Shown: one piece after another, positions 36,841 to 50,000 of the stretch
Layout: the number at the start of each line of letters is the position of its first letter
Position numbering within the stretch: the stretch's first letter is position 1
Source: Diphasiastrum complanatum
Lineage: Eukaryota > Streptophyta > Lycopodiopsida > Lycopodiales > Lycopodiaceae
DNA length: 64,000 bases
Assembly (NCBI GenBank): GCA_029204225.1
Contig: CM055102.1
Span: 1,915,629 to 1,979,628, forward strand
Direction of reading: 5' to 3'
Notes under the pieces: model-generated
The model's input: only the letters and a program-made list of their open reading frames with translations
What the model was told of the DNA's origin: nothing
Database searches by the model: none
Position numbers and translations under genes: made by a program

Positions 36841-39608
36841 CTTTACAAATTTAGATTAAGCAGACAATGAGATTAGATCTAGGTTTTTTAATCACAACTA
36901 TCTCAGATCAGATCTGCTAGATCTATTCCATTTTTCAAGAATCTGATTCTATATCATGAAAAAGTTTTCGAGATTTGATCAATCGATACTTCTCAAAAAT
37001 GATAAATCTCTCAGAATCCAGTTCAAAATATAACATATTTGATCCAAATTTTGACAGAGACTTGATTTGAAAAATTAGAAACTTAAAATAGGTCTGGTGA
37101 AGGTTCACTAGGCGAAGATTGGCTCGACAAAGGTTCAATAGTGGTATTTTGGGCAAAAAAAACTATCTGAACCTTGGGAAATAACCTTCGCCAACCTCTC
37201 AGGTGAAAGATCCGATTGCTTTTTCTTTCATTTCTATTCTACACTCTAGTTTCACTCACACAGGTCACAAAAGCTAGATAAGCCATTGACAAGCAAGGCA
37301 ACCTATAGTTTTGGTAAGAAAAATAGACTAGAACTTTGATTTTTGGATCTTATGCTACTCATTCATAGATCAGCCATGAGAAATAATATCTAATTCTTAT
37401 GGATTTATAGACCATAAGTAGCTAAACTCAAACATGAATCTAAACTAAGATTGCAAGAGAATGAATGGGCGACTTCAATAATAGATGTTATAAGACAATT
37501 TAGTGTTAAATTTTTTAAGTGATTATGCTATAACTTTCAATTGATAGAGAATATTTTGTGCACAATTGTTCAATGCGCCTGAAATAGGTTTATTGTAACA
37601 AGAATAAAAAGGATCTATTGATGGTAAATCACTTGCTCTTCTTTAGTGCTACTTCGAATCAAGTGTTGTAATGCTACTCAAACCAATCGTTGTTAATACG
37701 TATGCTCTTGCCTTGCTCCAATGGTTGCTCAAACAAATCTACCATTGATCATGACAAAGATCAGAACAAGGATAAGCATGATATCACTAGACTATTCTAG
37801 ATCGGAATGGAAAATCATCAATGTAAATGTTGATTGTAAAGGGGACAAAAAGAGACTACCATGGTCTAACAAATTTCAGAACATAGAAAAGATTATCCTA
37901 AAAGCAGTAGTTTGAGAGCAAGAAAACGAGGATAACAACTCAACAACAACAATTCTATTGCATCACATCCACCTGCAAGTAACCACGAATGAAGCAAGCA
38001 TAAACCCAAAATACTAGTAAGTTCCCCTACAAAATTGTCACAACCATTGAATCCAGAAATTCCTACACATGCATAAGAAAAATAACCTCAAAAAGTGAAT
38101 TATCACAATGAAAAAATCTTGAATTCATTCAGAAACCCTAAAGCCTTGCTCCTTCTAGCACTGCCCTCTTTTTCTTGGTGACAATTATGAGGATGAACAA
38201 GGATCCTAAGATTCCCATCCCAACATCAAAGATACAAAAATTATGTTTGCCAACCACCAGACTCACCAGACAGTGCAACACCATTGCCCATACCTTATGC
38301 AATCCTCAAGGGGCATATATTTACTTTGGAGTTTCTCCTTGTGAGCTAAATGCGATTTAGTGCTTGAGAAAACAAGCCTTCTTGATGAATGGAACTGAGA
38401 AATTTGTAAAAAAGAAAGACATGCAAAAGTCAGAATTGTAAATCTTCTATTTTGCATGCAAGAACTACATGTACATTTCTACCTACCAACATGCAATAAA
38501 AGATGGGTTACATGCTACATCTACAAATGTTAGTGAATCAAACATGATCTACTTTTTTCCATTCATGCACATTGACTTTCATGTTGGGTAAGTGAGCCCT
38601 CCATTAAGGGCCAAGCCTCAAAAGTTGACGCCTTCACAATTTATCCTTTAAGGTTGACTTTCTTCTTCCAAACTCCATTAACCAACCTCAACTCACAATA
38701 TTGCCTTTGCAAGGCAAGGCCAACAAACTTATCTACAATATCATGAAAACTTGAAACTTAATGTGCACAATTTTTCATTGCAAAAAAAAAAAACAGATGT
38801 ATGCTTCTAATTAGTTGGCATTAGCCTGCTCAAAAGATATCGACTTGACTCATTCTAGTCTAATGCTTTTGATCCGAATATCCTAACTCTTTAACTATCA
38901 TATGAACTCCCAATCTAGGATATAACAATCACAATATCCAAAAGGCAAGTGAGATAACAATTTGAAGAGTCGTAAGGGATTTGAACATACATTGTGCATG
39001 AGCAGGTTAATGGTGGGACACTGTGTCACACTTACCCCCCTTGGAAGCCCCCATCTTTTCATCTTTCTTTATCTAGATTCCACACAAATATGCATATTGA
39101 ACCTTCATTTTATCTCCTCTACCAAAGCAACCTACACAATGTTCTCCTACCCAACGATTCATATTTGAATTACTATGATGAAGAAGTCGAGGGGGTGGTG
39201 CCTGACATTCTCACTTACCCCAAGTCAACACTTTTATGCCAAGTCATTTGCCACATGCTGGGGCTTACTTTCCTGTGTGAAATGGGGTTATGGCCTTCCT
39301 ATTTTTTCTCTCCAATGAATATCTAGTCTTTTGACAAATAAGCATGCTGTAGATGTGTGTGTGTGTGAAAACAACCTTATTTTGCCAAAATTTAAGTCTT
39401 ACAGTGCGAAATATCTAGTCCCACCCATAAATAGACAAATTAACTCATAATAGAGGGATGCCATCAATGTCATTAGGGTGCTTGGGCCCATTCCAGTGGT
39501 GTGGTCCTCTTGCTTTGTTGTTGTAAAGCTTCTTTTGGTGCCACTAAGGAGGGGCTCAGAAGTATGTTCAATTTGAGCCATCCATCTCTAACTACTATGT
39601 CTGGTATT
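36841..39608. other. Intergenic, no gene recognised
   Basis: Only short frames occur. The portion next to the Gypsy gag start should include that element's leader and LTR, but no second LTR copy allows me to place it. A (TG)n-like stretch lies near 39355-39366. Confidence 0.45.
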
Positions 39609-39698
39609 GTTCATGAGGAGCTAGACTATTGTTGGTAGCAAGCATTGTCGCTCCCGTGGCTTAGCTTGCTACGAGTAGTAATCTGCCTCCTCATGAAC
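39609..39698. repeat. 90-nt foldback hairpin
   Basis: The arms gttcatgaggag...gtagcaagc and gcttgctac...ctcctcatgaac pair over about 35 bases, with perfect 12- and 9-bp ends, a mismatched middle and a loop of about 20 nt. The hairpin lies immediately left of a TA-flanked MITE. It could be a small foldback element or a microRNA-like precursor. Confidence 0.7.
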
Positions 39699-39702
39699 GA
39701 TA

Positions 39703-40181
39703 CAGTCAACCCTCTACAAATGTTATCTCTATGTATGTTAACCCTGGCTATTAGTTAATTTTTGGCTACTCCCAAGGACTTTACACAGTAGAAATGTTAA
39801 CTGTTATATGTTAACAGAATTTACTCCCGCCTTCAAGAAATTGACTTGGTTAAATGTTATTTTACAGATAGGGGAGGGCTATGTCCAACAAGTTAGGTTT
39901 TTAGGGCACATTTCTTTTAGGGCATTTTGCTAGCCCGTGCCCCAGCTGTCGGATGATAGCTCAATCCCAACTGTCAGATGTAGGATGTGCACATCTCCTT
40001 CATTCCATTCCAGCGCACTAAGTGTTCCATCCCACTAGCCCAACCCCCAGCCATCCCATTACAGCCCTTGAAATATGTTAATTTTTTTTTTCTCACCCTG
40101 TTTATTAGTTATAGTGTTAACCCTCTATATTAGTTAACTTTTTATTACTCCCGTGGCCTAACATTTATAGAGGGTTGATTG
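39703..40181. mobile_element. MITE, probably Tc1/mariner type, 479 bp
   Basis: The ends are inverted repeats: cagtcaaccctctacaaatg on the left and the complement of a caatcaaccctctataaatg-type sequence on the right. They match at about 23 of 25 positions counting flanks. The element is bordered on both sides by the dinucleotide TA (39701-39702 and 40182-40183), the target site of Tc1/mariner elements. The interior has repeated gttaac/agttaa words and no coding capacity, so it would depend on a transposase supplied elsewhere. Confidence 0.8.
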
Positions 40182-40861
40182 TACATAGCACATGTCGGCC
40201 GCTTGTATTTTGGGTCAGTCAAAGAGCAAATTAATGAACTAGGGAAGCTAGGTTTTTGTCCTCAGCTCGTATTCAAGTGCATGTGGTGCAACGCTTGACG
40301 ACATGAAAGTATTAGCCACAAGATACACCTTGGAAGTTGGGAAGACGTCCAAAAGCTTTTTAGGAAGGCACGACAATTTAAAATGTCGTGAGTGATGACC
40401 AAACGTGGCCGCGGATTTCAGTTCCCATTTCAATATTGAAAATTGAAGTGGTAGGGCCAAGGCCCCCGACCCCGTATAATTATGAACTACAACAAGTCGG
40501 TGTCTCGCGATAGAAACTACGTTTGTCCACGCTCCTGCTGGACCCCAATTTTGAAAATCCAAAATTTTAATGCTCCAACCTTTTTATTATAATATCATCT
40601 AAGGCGGAGATTCTGCCTTTATCTTCTACGTACGACGAAACCAAAGTCTTTGACATTGGACCACCCTTCTTTTGGGTACCGGCTGCCACAAATTGGGAAA
40701 TTTGAGTGAAAGCTCAAGTTGCCCGTAGAAAATAGCGATTGCCCGCCACCGTTGGATCTTGTCAAAAACCTTCAGATTTTGCCACGTTTTCACGGGGGTC
40801 CATTGACGAACGCCCAAGTGGTAAGAATGCCAGGTGGCGAAGATTCAAGCGCCTTAAAAAA

Positions 40862-40909
40862 TATTTATAAATCATCATCATCCATAGTGTTGGGGGGGGG
40901 GGGGGGGGG
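40862..40909 (+). promoter_or_regulatory. Putative core promoter with TATA box and G18 tract
   Basis: A tatttataaat TATA-like element at 40861-40872 is followed 20-40 bp downstream by 18 consecutive G residues (40892-40909) and then tggggcgg. This is upstream of a likely 5' untranslated exon of the ATPase gene. The G tract could form a quadruplex in DNA or RNA. Function is inferred from position only. Confidence 0.4.
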
Positions 40910-41615
40910 TGGGGCGGAAAAGAGCAGAAGCTGAAGGTCATGCAGAAGAGAATAGAGAGGTAACAATTGCTATTTGCTTTGGGAGAAAGTATAAAGATTC
41001 ATTATTTGGCGATTATTTCTTCCCATTTTGATTGATGAGAGTTTGTTTTGGTAATCTGGAATGGAGTAAGTGGGTAGCAGGATTGCCAACATTTTGTGGC
41101 AGAATTGATATGAGGTTTAATGTTGGTTGAGGCTGCTTCCTCTTCTTCTTCTTCTTCATTTGCCACGCCATGCTGCTGTTGCTAGCTAGCCACCAACAGA
41201 ATTTGCTAATTTCCGGTTTTTTTTTTTTGAAGCACTTCAGTTGAGATCATAAACAGCACCGGGTGGTGCTGCAGCAGGTGGATGTCCCTCTGCTGATTCC
41301 TTGAAGTGCCGCAAGCAGCAGGTTGTGTGAAGGTGTGCGACTAATTCAGTTGTCGCTTTTTGTTTTGTGTTTCTTTCAATCAAATCCTTGCGCTTTTTGA
41401 AGGTTTTGTGTGTATGTATGGTAGCGCCCTGACTTTCATCTGTGTTTAATGGGTGCTTAAACTTTCTACATCAAAGGATTATTTGGCTGTGAGTTAAAGG
41501 CAGACTCTCTCTTGCGATTGCAATTCGCAGCTGGCGAATCCCTCTAGTTTGGCAAATAGCTGCTAATAAGGCTGTATTCTTTGAGGCCCATTTACCAAAA
41601 TCTTCATTTGCAGTA

Positions 41616-41693
41616 TTTCTTCTTATGGAGAGTGTACAGTGATGTCAGCTGTACAGTGTTTCTTCTTATGGAGAGTGTACAGTGATATCAGCT
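41616..41693. repeat. 35-bp direct repeat
   Basis: The phrase from tttcttcttatggagagtg to gtcagct/atcagct occurs at 41616-41650 and again at 41659-41693, with one mismatch and a 43-bp shift. It lies inside the putative first intron. Confidence 0.85.
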
Positions 41694-42230
41694 TACATGT
41701 TACTTTCTTCTCATGCAATCACACATAGGAAAATAAATCACAAACAAGAAAATCATCTCACTTGGAATACACGTCGATCAGAGAGGGAGTGAGAAGAAGA
41801 GATACCAATTAAGATTTCAAATAAAAACACTACATATGTCTAGGGAGGGTGAGTCATCCCTGTTTCGATCTATTCATATACATGCGAAATACCATGCGTA
41901 TCGGTGGCAATATCTGTACTTCAAGCAAACTGAAATGGTCACAGTCAAAAACTCTTTCAACCCACTAATGAATGAACTAGCAGTTCCAAGAGCTGTAAAT
42001 TCTAACATTTTCCACATTTTGCGCAAGGTAGGTGATGAGCTCTCTTGTTTGTCTAGTTCTAACCTCTTATGAGAATTCTTCAACTCCGAGTAACAATCCA
42101 AAGTTGATCCGCACAGACAATAGTGTAGCGCGCAGATTGTTACGAAGTAAATTCGTGCCGGCACATGTCGGATCTTGGCTTATGTACTTTCACAGCTTGA
42201 TTTGAATGCCAATGAGCTAGTTGCTATCGA

Positions 42231-42484
42231 GCAGTAGAAGTCATCGAGTCTGTCTTCTGCAGAAGCATTAGAGGAGCAGCAGAGAGAGAGAGAGAGAGAG
42301 ATTGTCCTCTGTAGAAGAAAACTAGGGGCAGCAGAGAGACGCTGTCTTACGATCGAGAAGTAGCAGACACTTTCTTCTGCAGAAGCGGTTGAGAAGCAGC
42401 AGCGAGAGACTTTCTTCTCCAGAAGCTATCGAAGAGCAGCAGAGAGACTGTCTTCTGCAAAAGCAATTGAGGAGCAGGAGAGAC
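42231..42484. repeat. Minisatellite built on the palindrome cttctgcagaag
   Basis: Five imperfect units of about 40-60 bp follow the pattern ctgtcttctgcagaagc-attgaggagcagcagagaga. The perfect 12-bp palindrome cttctgcagaag occurs in two units and with changes in the others. A short (GA)n run interrupts the first unit. It lies in the putative first intron of the ATPase gene. Confidence 0.75.
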
Positions 42485-44027
42485 CCACCTGGGTTGACAG
42501 TTCCTCGTTGTGTGAGGATTTTTGGAGTTGGGGCCTCATGAGGAATATTAGTTCCTGGATGTGCAAAAAACTATCATGTTCACAAACTCAGATTCTCTCA
42601 TGGTATAGTTCGTGGATGTGCTAAGTGCATGTGGACATTAGCCAATTAGTACTTGGAGCTCTTGGCTATATTTCCTGGAGCTGCCTACATCATGTGGTTG
42701 CCCTAAGAGAGTCCTGGCCAGATGCACTCTTAATCAAAGTTGGCTTCTGTGAGTTGATATCAGTCCGTGCGGCAAATACATCTTGCTGCAGGATTGTTTT
42801 CCATTTTTGGCTTCGGTTACTACCTTCCTCTTAAAATGTGCGCTTCCCCCTTGAAATGGCTTTAGTTGTAGCATCCCAAGGAAGATCATGCGAACGTGAA
42901 CGCTCTGTAGCATCTTTAGGCTTGCTACACATACCTCTTTCCTTTGGCTTGCCACACATGCCTCTTTCCTTTGGATAGCCACAGGATAGCCACAGCATCC
43001 AAAGGAAAATCATTTAGATAGCACTTGGATCCAAATCGGAACCATTTTTCACCCTTAAGTGCAATTTATGCCAGTGCACTTACCAGGCACTCGAATTTGA
43101 AACAGGAAGGAGGGAGGAAGTAAGATAGTTGGATGAGTTTTTTGCAATGTTCTGCTTTTAAAAGTGGCTGTTGCGATCAAGGCATTTTTATTCCCAAGGA
43201 AACAATGATCTTCTACAGGCAATCCCTCTTTCATTATTGTGAGTATTAATTTGATTGCTTCATGCTGTGTTATTTATTTCAAAATACTCAAGGGAATCAC
43301 TTTCTAGTCAAGATCTCTCCCTTGGAGAAAGAAAATTTGCTGATTTTGTATCTGTTGCTCAAAACTGTTGCTGGGTTCACAGTGGCTGTAGAAACCTGGC
43401 AACATTTTCACTCATTTTGTGGCATTATATAGCATACTTGTGGAACCTTTATGGGCTTTATTTAAGAAGTAAAGAGCAATATGGCCATAAAGCCCTTAGG
43501 CTTTGGAGCATAAGAACAATATGAGCCGTTGAGCTTTGGAGCATAGAGGGTGTACATTGCCTAAAATGAGCATGAAGCCTATGTGCTTTGGAACATTAAG
43601 GGCATTATGCCCATTGATCCCCAGAGATCACAACCTAAACCAATCCAAACATGACATGAGTTCTAAAGAGATACTACGAAACTTTGTTCACGAATTTCTT
43701 ACACCTAAAATCCTGGCCCGGACACGTTTTATGGGGTTTGGGACCACATCATGGGTCCTCAAACCCATAAAGTCCTCGAAGCAGGATTTTAATTTCTACA
43801 TGTCTTTGTTGGAGTGGCTGACTGACTTTTTGACCTTATAACGTCTGAATGGATCATAAACATCCAGCCTAGCCATATGCACAGTATGCCCTTTAAGCTG
43901 CTTCCTTGGAATATTTCTCTCAGCATGGTTTATTTTGAATTTACTACAACCTTTGTAATACAGTCTTTAACCACTAAATTGGTTGATTGTACAGAGATTC
44001 AAAAGCTTTCAGCTTGAGTACGAGAAA

Positions 44028-47000
44028 ATGGGTAGGTATCCAACGGGACCGGAAAGCTGTTTGGCAGATCCTTCATGTCATGTCTACATTACCACCATGC
44101 GAAATGCATTACCTTTGACTATCTTTGGATTCTGGGCCTTTGTGACTCTTTCATGTTTCACCTTTCAATTCTGGAAGTTTCTCCATTCCAAAAGAACAAT
44201 CGTGGAGCCTATAATCTTAAGATCAGCCATGGCAAGTGAAGCTGAAAGTACTTCAGTCAAGCATAAAAAATCACCACAGTTGAAGGGTGTTGAGGTGATA
44301 GTTGATATGGAGGGAGAAAAAGAATTACAGGTCACAGGATACAATGGTTCTGTTTTTGGGGAGTTTTGCTACCTATTATGTTGCTTCACTTCTCTACACT
44401 GGTTTGCTCTAGATGTCGTGATTCTTTTTGACTATTATAACAAATGTGAAGTTGGAAGCATTGACAACTTATGCTTCTATGGAAACCATTTACTTTTGGG
44501 CAGTTATGACCTCAGTGGAAAGGTCAGTCTCAGACATCTGCTTTTAATAATTGTTATGTTTTTAAAGTCAAAAAGTCACTAATAATCTGATATTGCTACC
44601 TTTAGAATCAAAATTCTTAAAATCTTGCTCTTATCTCTTTGCAGTTATTTGTGTACTTGTTATTCCTACCTGGGCTATTCATTTTTATGTATGTTTTCAA
44701 TAATATGATTTCTTTGGCATGGCAGGTATTTTTTGTTGTATGGTGGCTGCAAATTATCTGGTTCACAGCCTGGGTATTGTCTAAGGGTAAAGTGCATAAC
44801 TGGTTTCGGCTTCCTACGGAGTTGTCATCAGCTAAGGTAGTATCTGTATGGGCAAGAGACCAGGAGGAAATTCTTTCAACTACTGATTCTTTTCTCATCA
44901 ACTTTCTACGTGAAATTAAGGTTTAACTCTCCACGTTACCCAAGCTATTGAGAAATTTTCAGCACAATTCTACCCTTTTCATAACAAACTTTAGTTAGAA
45001 AGGATACAGCTTATCCTGTTTACAAATTTTTCAATTCTTTTTGGCATTTGCAGGAAAAATTTTCATCTTATACAACAGACGGTCATACTCTTATTATCCC
45101 CATAGTAACAACAAAGAGTGGACAACGCCAATTTCTGTTCCAGGGACAGAGATTTTTGATTAAGGGTGATTCAGTTCAACCTGTTCACTTTAAAGTAGGC
45201 GAAACATACTCAGACTACTATGAGGTATGTACATCTTACATATGATTGGTATCGAAGTTGATCATAGTACATGTGGTCGCTCTACTTGTTAAATGCTTGA
45301 CAGAGCGAAGATGTTTGAAATGGTTGGCTGCGCACTTTTATTTTGTGAATATTTCTCAAATGCTGAAGGTTGTTCACGTTTCAAAGCAATTTCATACTAT
45401 TATCCTGTGTATTTTGATATTTCAATGTCATAAGGCTTTCAATTTTGAATTGGTAATGATATGCTATGATGAAGTTGAAAAGATAATGTAGAAACAGAGA
45501 AAGAAAGACCTTTTATTTCAGAGAAACGATGCAGATGTGATCAGTTGCTAAGTATATTGTGTTTTCTGCACTGGGGAAAGTGCTGCTTAGGTTGTAGTAA
45601 TAGAGGCTCCAAGAATTTAGCTACTTAGAAAGCTTAGGTTTTGATATCTCCTTTATTTTTACGGGCTCGTGCTGACAATGTTACATTTTTGCACTTACGC
45701 AGCATGTGAAAGGTCTTCATTCCAATGAAGCAGATAGTCAGTTGGAAAAGATTGGACCAAATGAGATACCTTTCAAACCTGATACACTTGTAGAGAGCAT
45801 TTGCGATGAAACTTTTTCACTTTTTCATGTGTACCAGCTAGGAGCTTATATGCTGGCATTTTGGGGCAGCTACCTATTTGTTGGGGCACTATTGGCCACA
45901 ATAGTTGTTCTCAGTGCCTCCATCACCATTTATACCCGCCGCCGCAACCAGTTCATGATTTCCAAGGTTAGAAAGATTTGAAACTGATCGGAAACTAGTA
46001 GCCTCTGATCTCTTATTTCATCTTTGGTTTCTGAATTTGCAATCTGTAAACATGCTAGTTTTCCCGTCATGTGCCATTTTCAGATAACAAAGTATGTCAC
46101 GGAAGCTGAGGTGCTTCGGGATGGAGCTTGGATAAAGATCGATTCTCGATGTCTGGTTCCTGGTGACGTTGTGCGACTTCAAAGGGACTGGAAATTGCCT
46201 TGTGATCTGCTAATTATTAAAGGTGCATCATTGCTCTTTGAAAAGAGAAACATGTGTTTGGAAAAGATAATCAAAGATTTTAATTCAAAGAAGCAAATGT
46301 GAGTAGGATAAAAAATGTAGCCTTTTCCTTGACTTAACGTTTAGAGGGACAAAGGAAGAAAACAAAAGTTTTGAATTTCGGAAGGTTTTATCCCATATGC
46401 AGGTTCATGCATATGTGATGAGAGTGCCTTGACTGGTGAGTCTATGCCAGTTCAGAAATACAATGCACCCATTTCAAAAGTTCCGTACAGGCCTGAAGGC
46501 AGCGGTGCAAGACACACTCTTTTTTCTGGAACTACTGTAATCCAATCTGGATCTCAGAGCAATGATGATGTCCAAGCCATTGTGACTGCAACAGGTAACA
46601 TTTTCATCACAGAACAGAAACTCTACAATACTTCCTGATATTGTCTTTCTGTTATAGATGAGCTTGAGCTTTTATGCACTTTGGGATGTTCTCAATGGCA
46701 GGAATGGCAACCTCTAAGGGAGAGCTTCTTTCTGGCATCCTCTATCCACAAGTTCTGGTTTTCAAATATGATGAAGAGTTGCCAGTTGTTGTGCTGTTTC
46801 TGGTTGCTTATGCAATCGTCTGCTTCATCATCTCAATCATGTTTCAGGTGAGCAAAGCATTTCTACGCAAATCATTGCAGATTTTCAGAATCTTCTGCCT
46901 TTCCTAGAGATCAAAGTATCAATCAAACGCTAGATGGGCCCTCATCTAAGAGCTTAAAGGTAAATCAATCTAAATGCTGTGGCCATCATTTCAAGAACCG

Positions 47001-50000
47001 GTTTTAAGATTCATGTTCGAGTCTGGAATCTGTTGACTAGATGATGGTTCTCGCTTTCCCTTGCTGTACGTGAAAAAATAGCTCTAATAATTTGACCACT
47101 TTGAGGACACTGAAAAATGATGTCCATGGCAGATGGATGCTCCTTAGTTATCTCTAGCCTTGCACACACATAGGCTCCATGTTTTGCATTTGCTCACTGT
47201 GCACGCGTTCACTTATGCTGCCTTAGGTTGAAGATAGGCTTTTGTCTGAGTTTTTGTAATCTTAGATACTAATGAGACTTTCAATTCTAATACAAAATGA
47301 AATAAAAATGATCCATATCGAACCCCTAGTTGCAATCCTTTTCAGGAGGAATTTTTGTGATATTTGCTTGGAACTTTTCCTTTTGTTAGTTGAATCATTT
47401 CCTGAATAATACACTTACAGTCTACAGATACGTACTTTGTGTAGGATTTGGATTGATAATACTTGAGGTGCAACACTCATGAGTTACTAGGTTAATCAGT
47501 AGCTTAAACTGTCGTACAGACAGAAATATGGTTGAGAGCTAATTACCTAAGTGCAACTGGTTTTCTTATATGCCTTTCTGATATGTTTGCTGCTCTGTTG
47601 CAGAACCATACTGGATCCCAAAGCATATGGGTCACCAAATGGATGTATTGTATGTTCCTAGTCAACCAAATTTTGAATCCCTTGCTTCCGGTTGCCCTAG
47701 AAGTAGGGCAACTACATGCTGTCAACAATTTAAAGGCAAGTGTCTATAGTTCTAGTTGATAAGTCTGCCATTATTTTCATCTGATGACAGAAATAATTAT
47801 TGTTGGTCCTTGATTTTCATGAATTTCGATTATGTTCTAAGGCCGACATGTTTAACTTGCAGAAGCGTGGAATATTATGTTTGAATCCAAAGCGCATAGC
47901 TATTGCTGGTAAAATACGAGTCTTCTGTTTTGATAAAACTGGCACTCTCACCAAAGAAGGCCTGGATTTTCTGGGTGTTCAGTGTTCAGATGCAGATTCT
48001 GGAATTCCAACGTTTGGTCCACTAGTCTCACCTGCAAAAATCGAAAGCTTATCTCCATTAGTGACACACGGGCTTGCTACCTGCCATGCTGTTGCAAAGT
48101 TTGGTGAAGAATATGTTGGAAATCAAGTAGAGGTAAGGTTCTAGTTTGTTGTCAAAGTGATATCATGCATCCACTAACCTTTTAGGTTTGTAGCATCATT
48201 TTTGTCAAAGTATAAATCTGTTAACCTGAGTAGAATGTAGCAAATATACTGTTATACTAATGAGCAAATCTTGGTTTTTGTCTTGTGAACAGGTCAAGAT
48301 GTTCTCTTCTGTTGGCTGGGAGCTAGTGGAGGCCACTCAGCATGAACCTCCTTATGTTGCAAATAACAAGGGTGAAGTGCTTAAAATTGTAAAGCGGAAC
48401 GAGTTTGACCATGCTCGGGCAACAATGAGTGTCATCATTGAAGATAGAACTGGCGCATTTTATGTCTATTGCAAGGTATGAAGCACAAGTGATGAAGAAA
48501 TTGCACACTCTCTTTACCTTGGATGAATTTGGCAAACCAAACTTGGTTTGAAGATTGATTTATAACCAAAAATATCTTTTGAATGCTAAATAGAGGCTGT
48601 ATGGTGGTATGGACAGGGCTCTTTTGAGAAAATCAAAGACATGAGTTCTTTGGAGACTATTCCAGAAGACTACTTGGAGAAAGCTCGTAATCATGCTCTT
48701 GAAGGGTGTTATGTTCTTGGTCTGGGCTACAGGTGAGAGAATAATGATGACTTCTTAGCTCCAGTTCATGCATTGATTACGATCACTTGAATAGAGTGTG
48801 CACGTCGCTGTCGAAAACATGGATTGGTAGTAAATGGATAGAGGGCTGCGTTGCTTAATGTTAAAATTGCATTATACAACTTCAAGATCATCATGTTGAG
48901 ATAAAGCACTGTAGTTGGTTGTTGTTGGTTTTCTCACCTTGCCCTTGACCAAAAAATCGCTCAGGAAACTAGATTCAACATTTACGCGGGAAAGTGTGCT
49001 CGCTTTAACGCGCGATGAGATTGAAATGGATCTTGAATTCATTTCCCTTATATTGTTCCGTAATGAGCTGAAGGATGATAGCTCTGCAACAATGGAAGCC
49101 TTAAAGGAAGGCGAGGTATATGCTTATGCTATGTTTGAGTTACTTCCTATTAAGTTTTTACTGATCAGATGAGAGCTTATTATATTCTGACTTAAGCAGA
49201 CCTGCTTAATTTGCTGGCGAGTCTTATGGATGCTGAATGATATCCTGCCTCTGGAACAGGTTCGCCCTGTTATGGTCACCGGTGATAATGCTCAATGTGG
49301 TCACTACATTGCCAAAAAAAGTGGCATGGTTTCCCAAACCACTGAAGTACTGCTGGGAGATGTTGGAAAAGATGAAAGGTCTGCGACTTATCCCCATTCT
49401 GGCTTCTTATCTGTGAATACTATGACTGCTCTGTGCAACAAATTCTTCCATGTATTTCAAGTTGAATTTTTAATTGACAAAGATGAAGTGGAAAAGGCTG
49501 ATAGCTGAGAGTTGGTCCTGCATTCTTTTCCTAAACTTTCTTTCTCTCGTGCAATATATCCTGACCATATGTAGCTCTGTTATCAGGATTACATGGTCAT
49601 CTTTGAGTGCTAAGTCTGGAGCAACTGTGCAACGTCTGAGCACAGAAGACCTGATGCTGAAGTACATGAGCAGCCTAGAAGAAGGGTCAGTGGAGCTTGC
49701 AATCACTGGAAGGGCTTTTAATATTCTTAGAAACGAAGGCCTAATATCAAAAATACTTTTCTTTACACGTATTTATGCTCGATTTAGCCCTGCTGATAAG
49801 GTAATCCATCTTAAAATGAATTAACACTGTTCTATTCTGACGCATGACTTTGACTACTTTTCATGCTGTGCTTTGTAGGCCATCAGAGTGCATAGATCAT
49901 AGGATCTGAAGAGAATGTTTGTTAATAGACTTTCAAAAGACTATTTTGATCTGAAAGAAAAACAAAATTCTAATTTCTCTGAAAACTAGAAAGATGGTTC

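Larger units (their letters stand above)
40892..43994 (+). other. Likely 5'UTR exon and long first intron of the ATPase gene
   Basis: A donor agag/gtaaca at 40959-40960 and an acceptor ttgtacag ending at 43994 would place a non-coding first exon at about 40895-40959 and a 3.0-kb intron. The second exon begins at 43995, 33 bases before the start codon. No competing gene is seen in between. The intron holds small direct repeats and two minisatellite-like tracts. Alternative first exons nearer 41.3 kb are possible. Confidence 0.4.

Noticed and set aside
40248-40562. Minus-strand frame of 104 codons upstream of the ATPase
   Set aside because: No known domain, no splice or promoter support; lies in the presumed promoter region.
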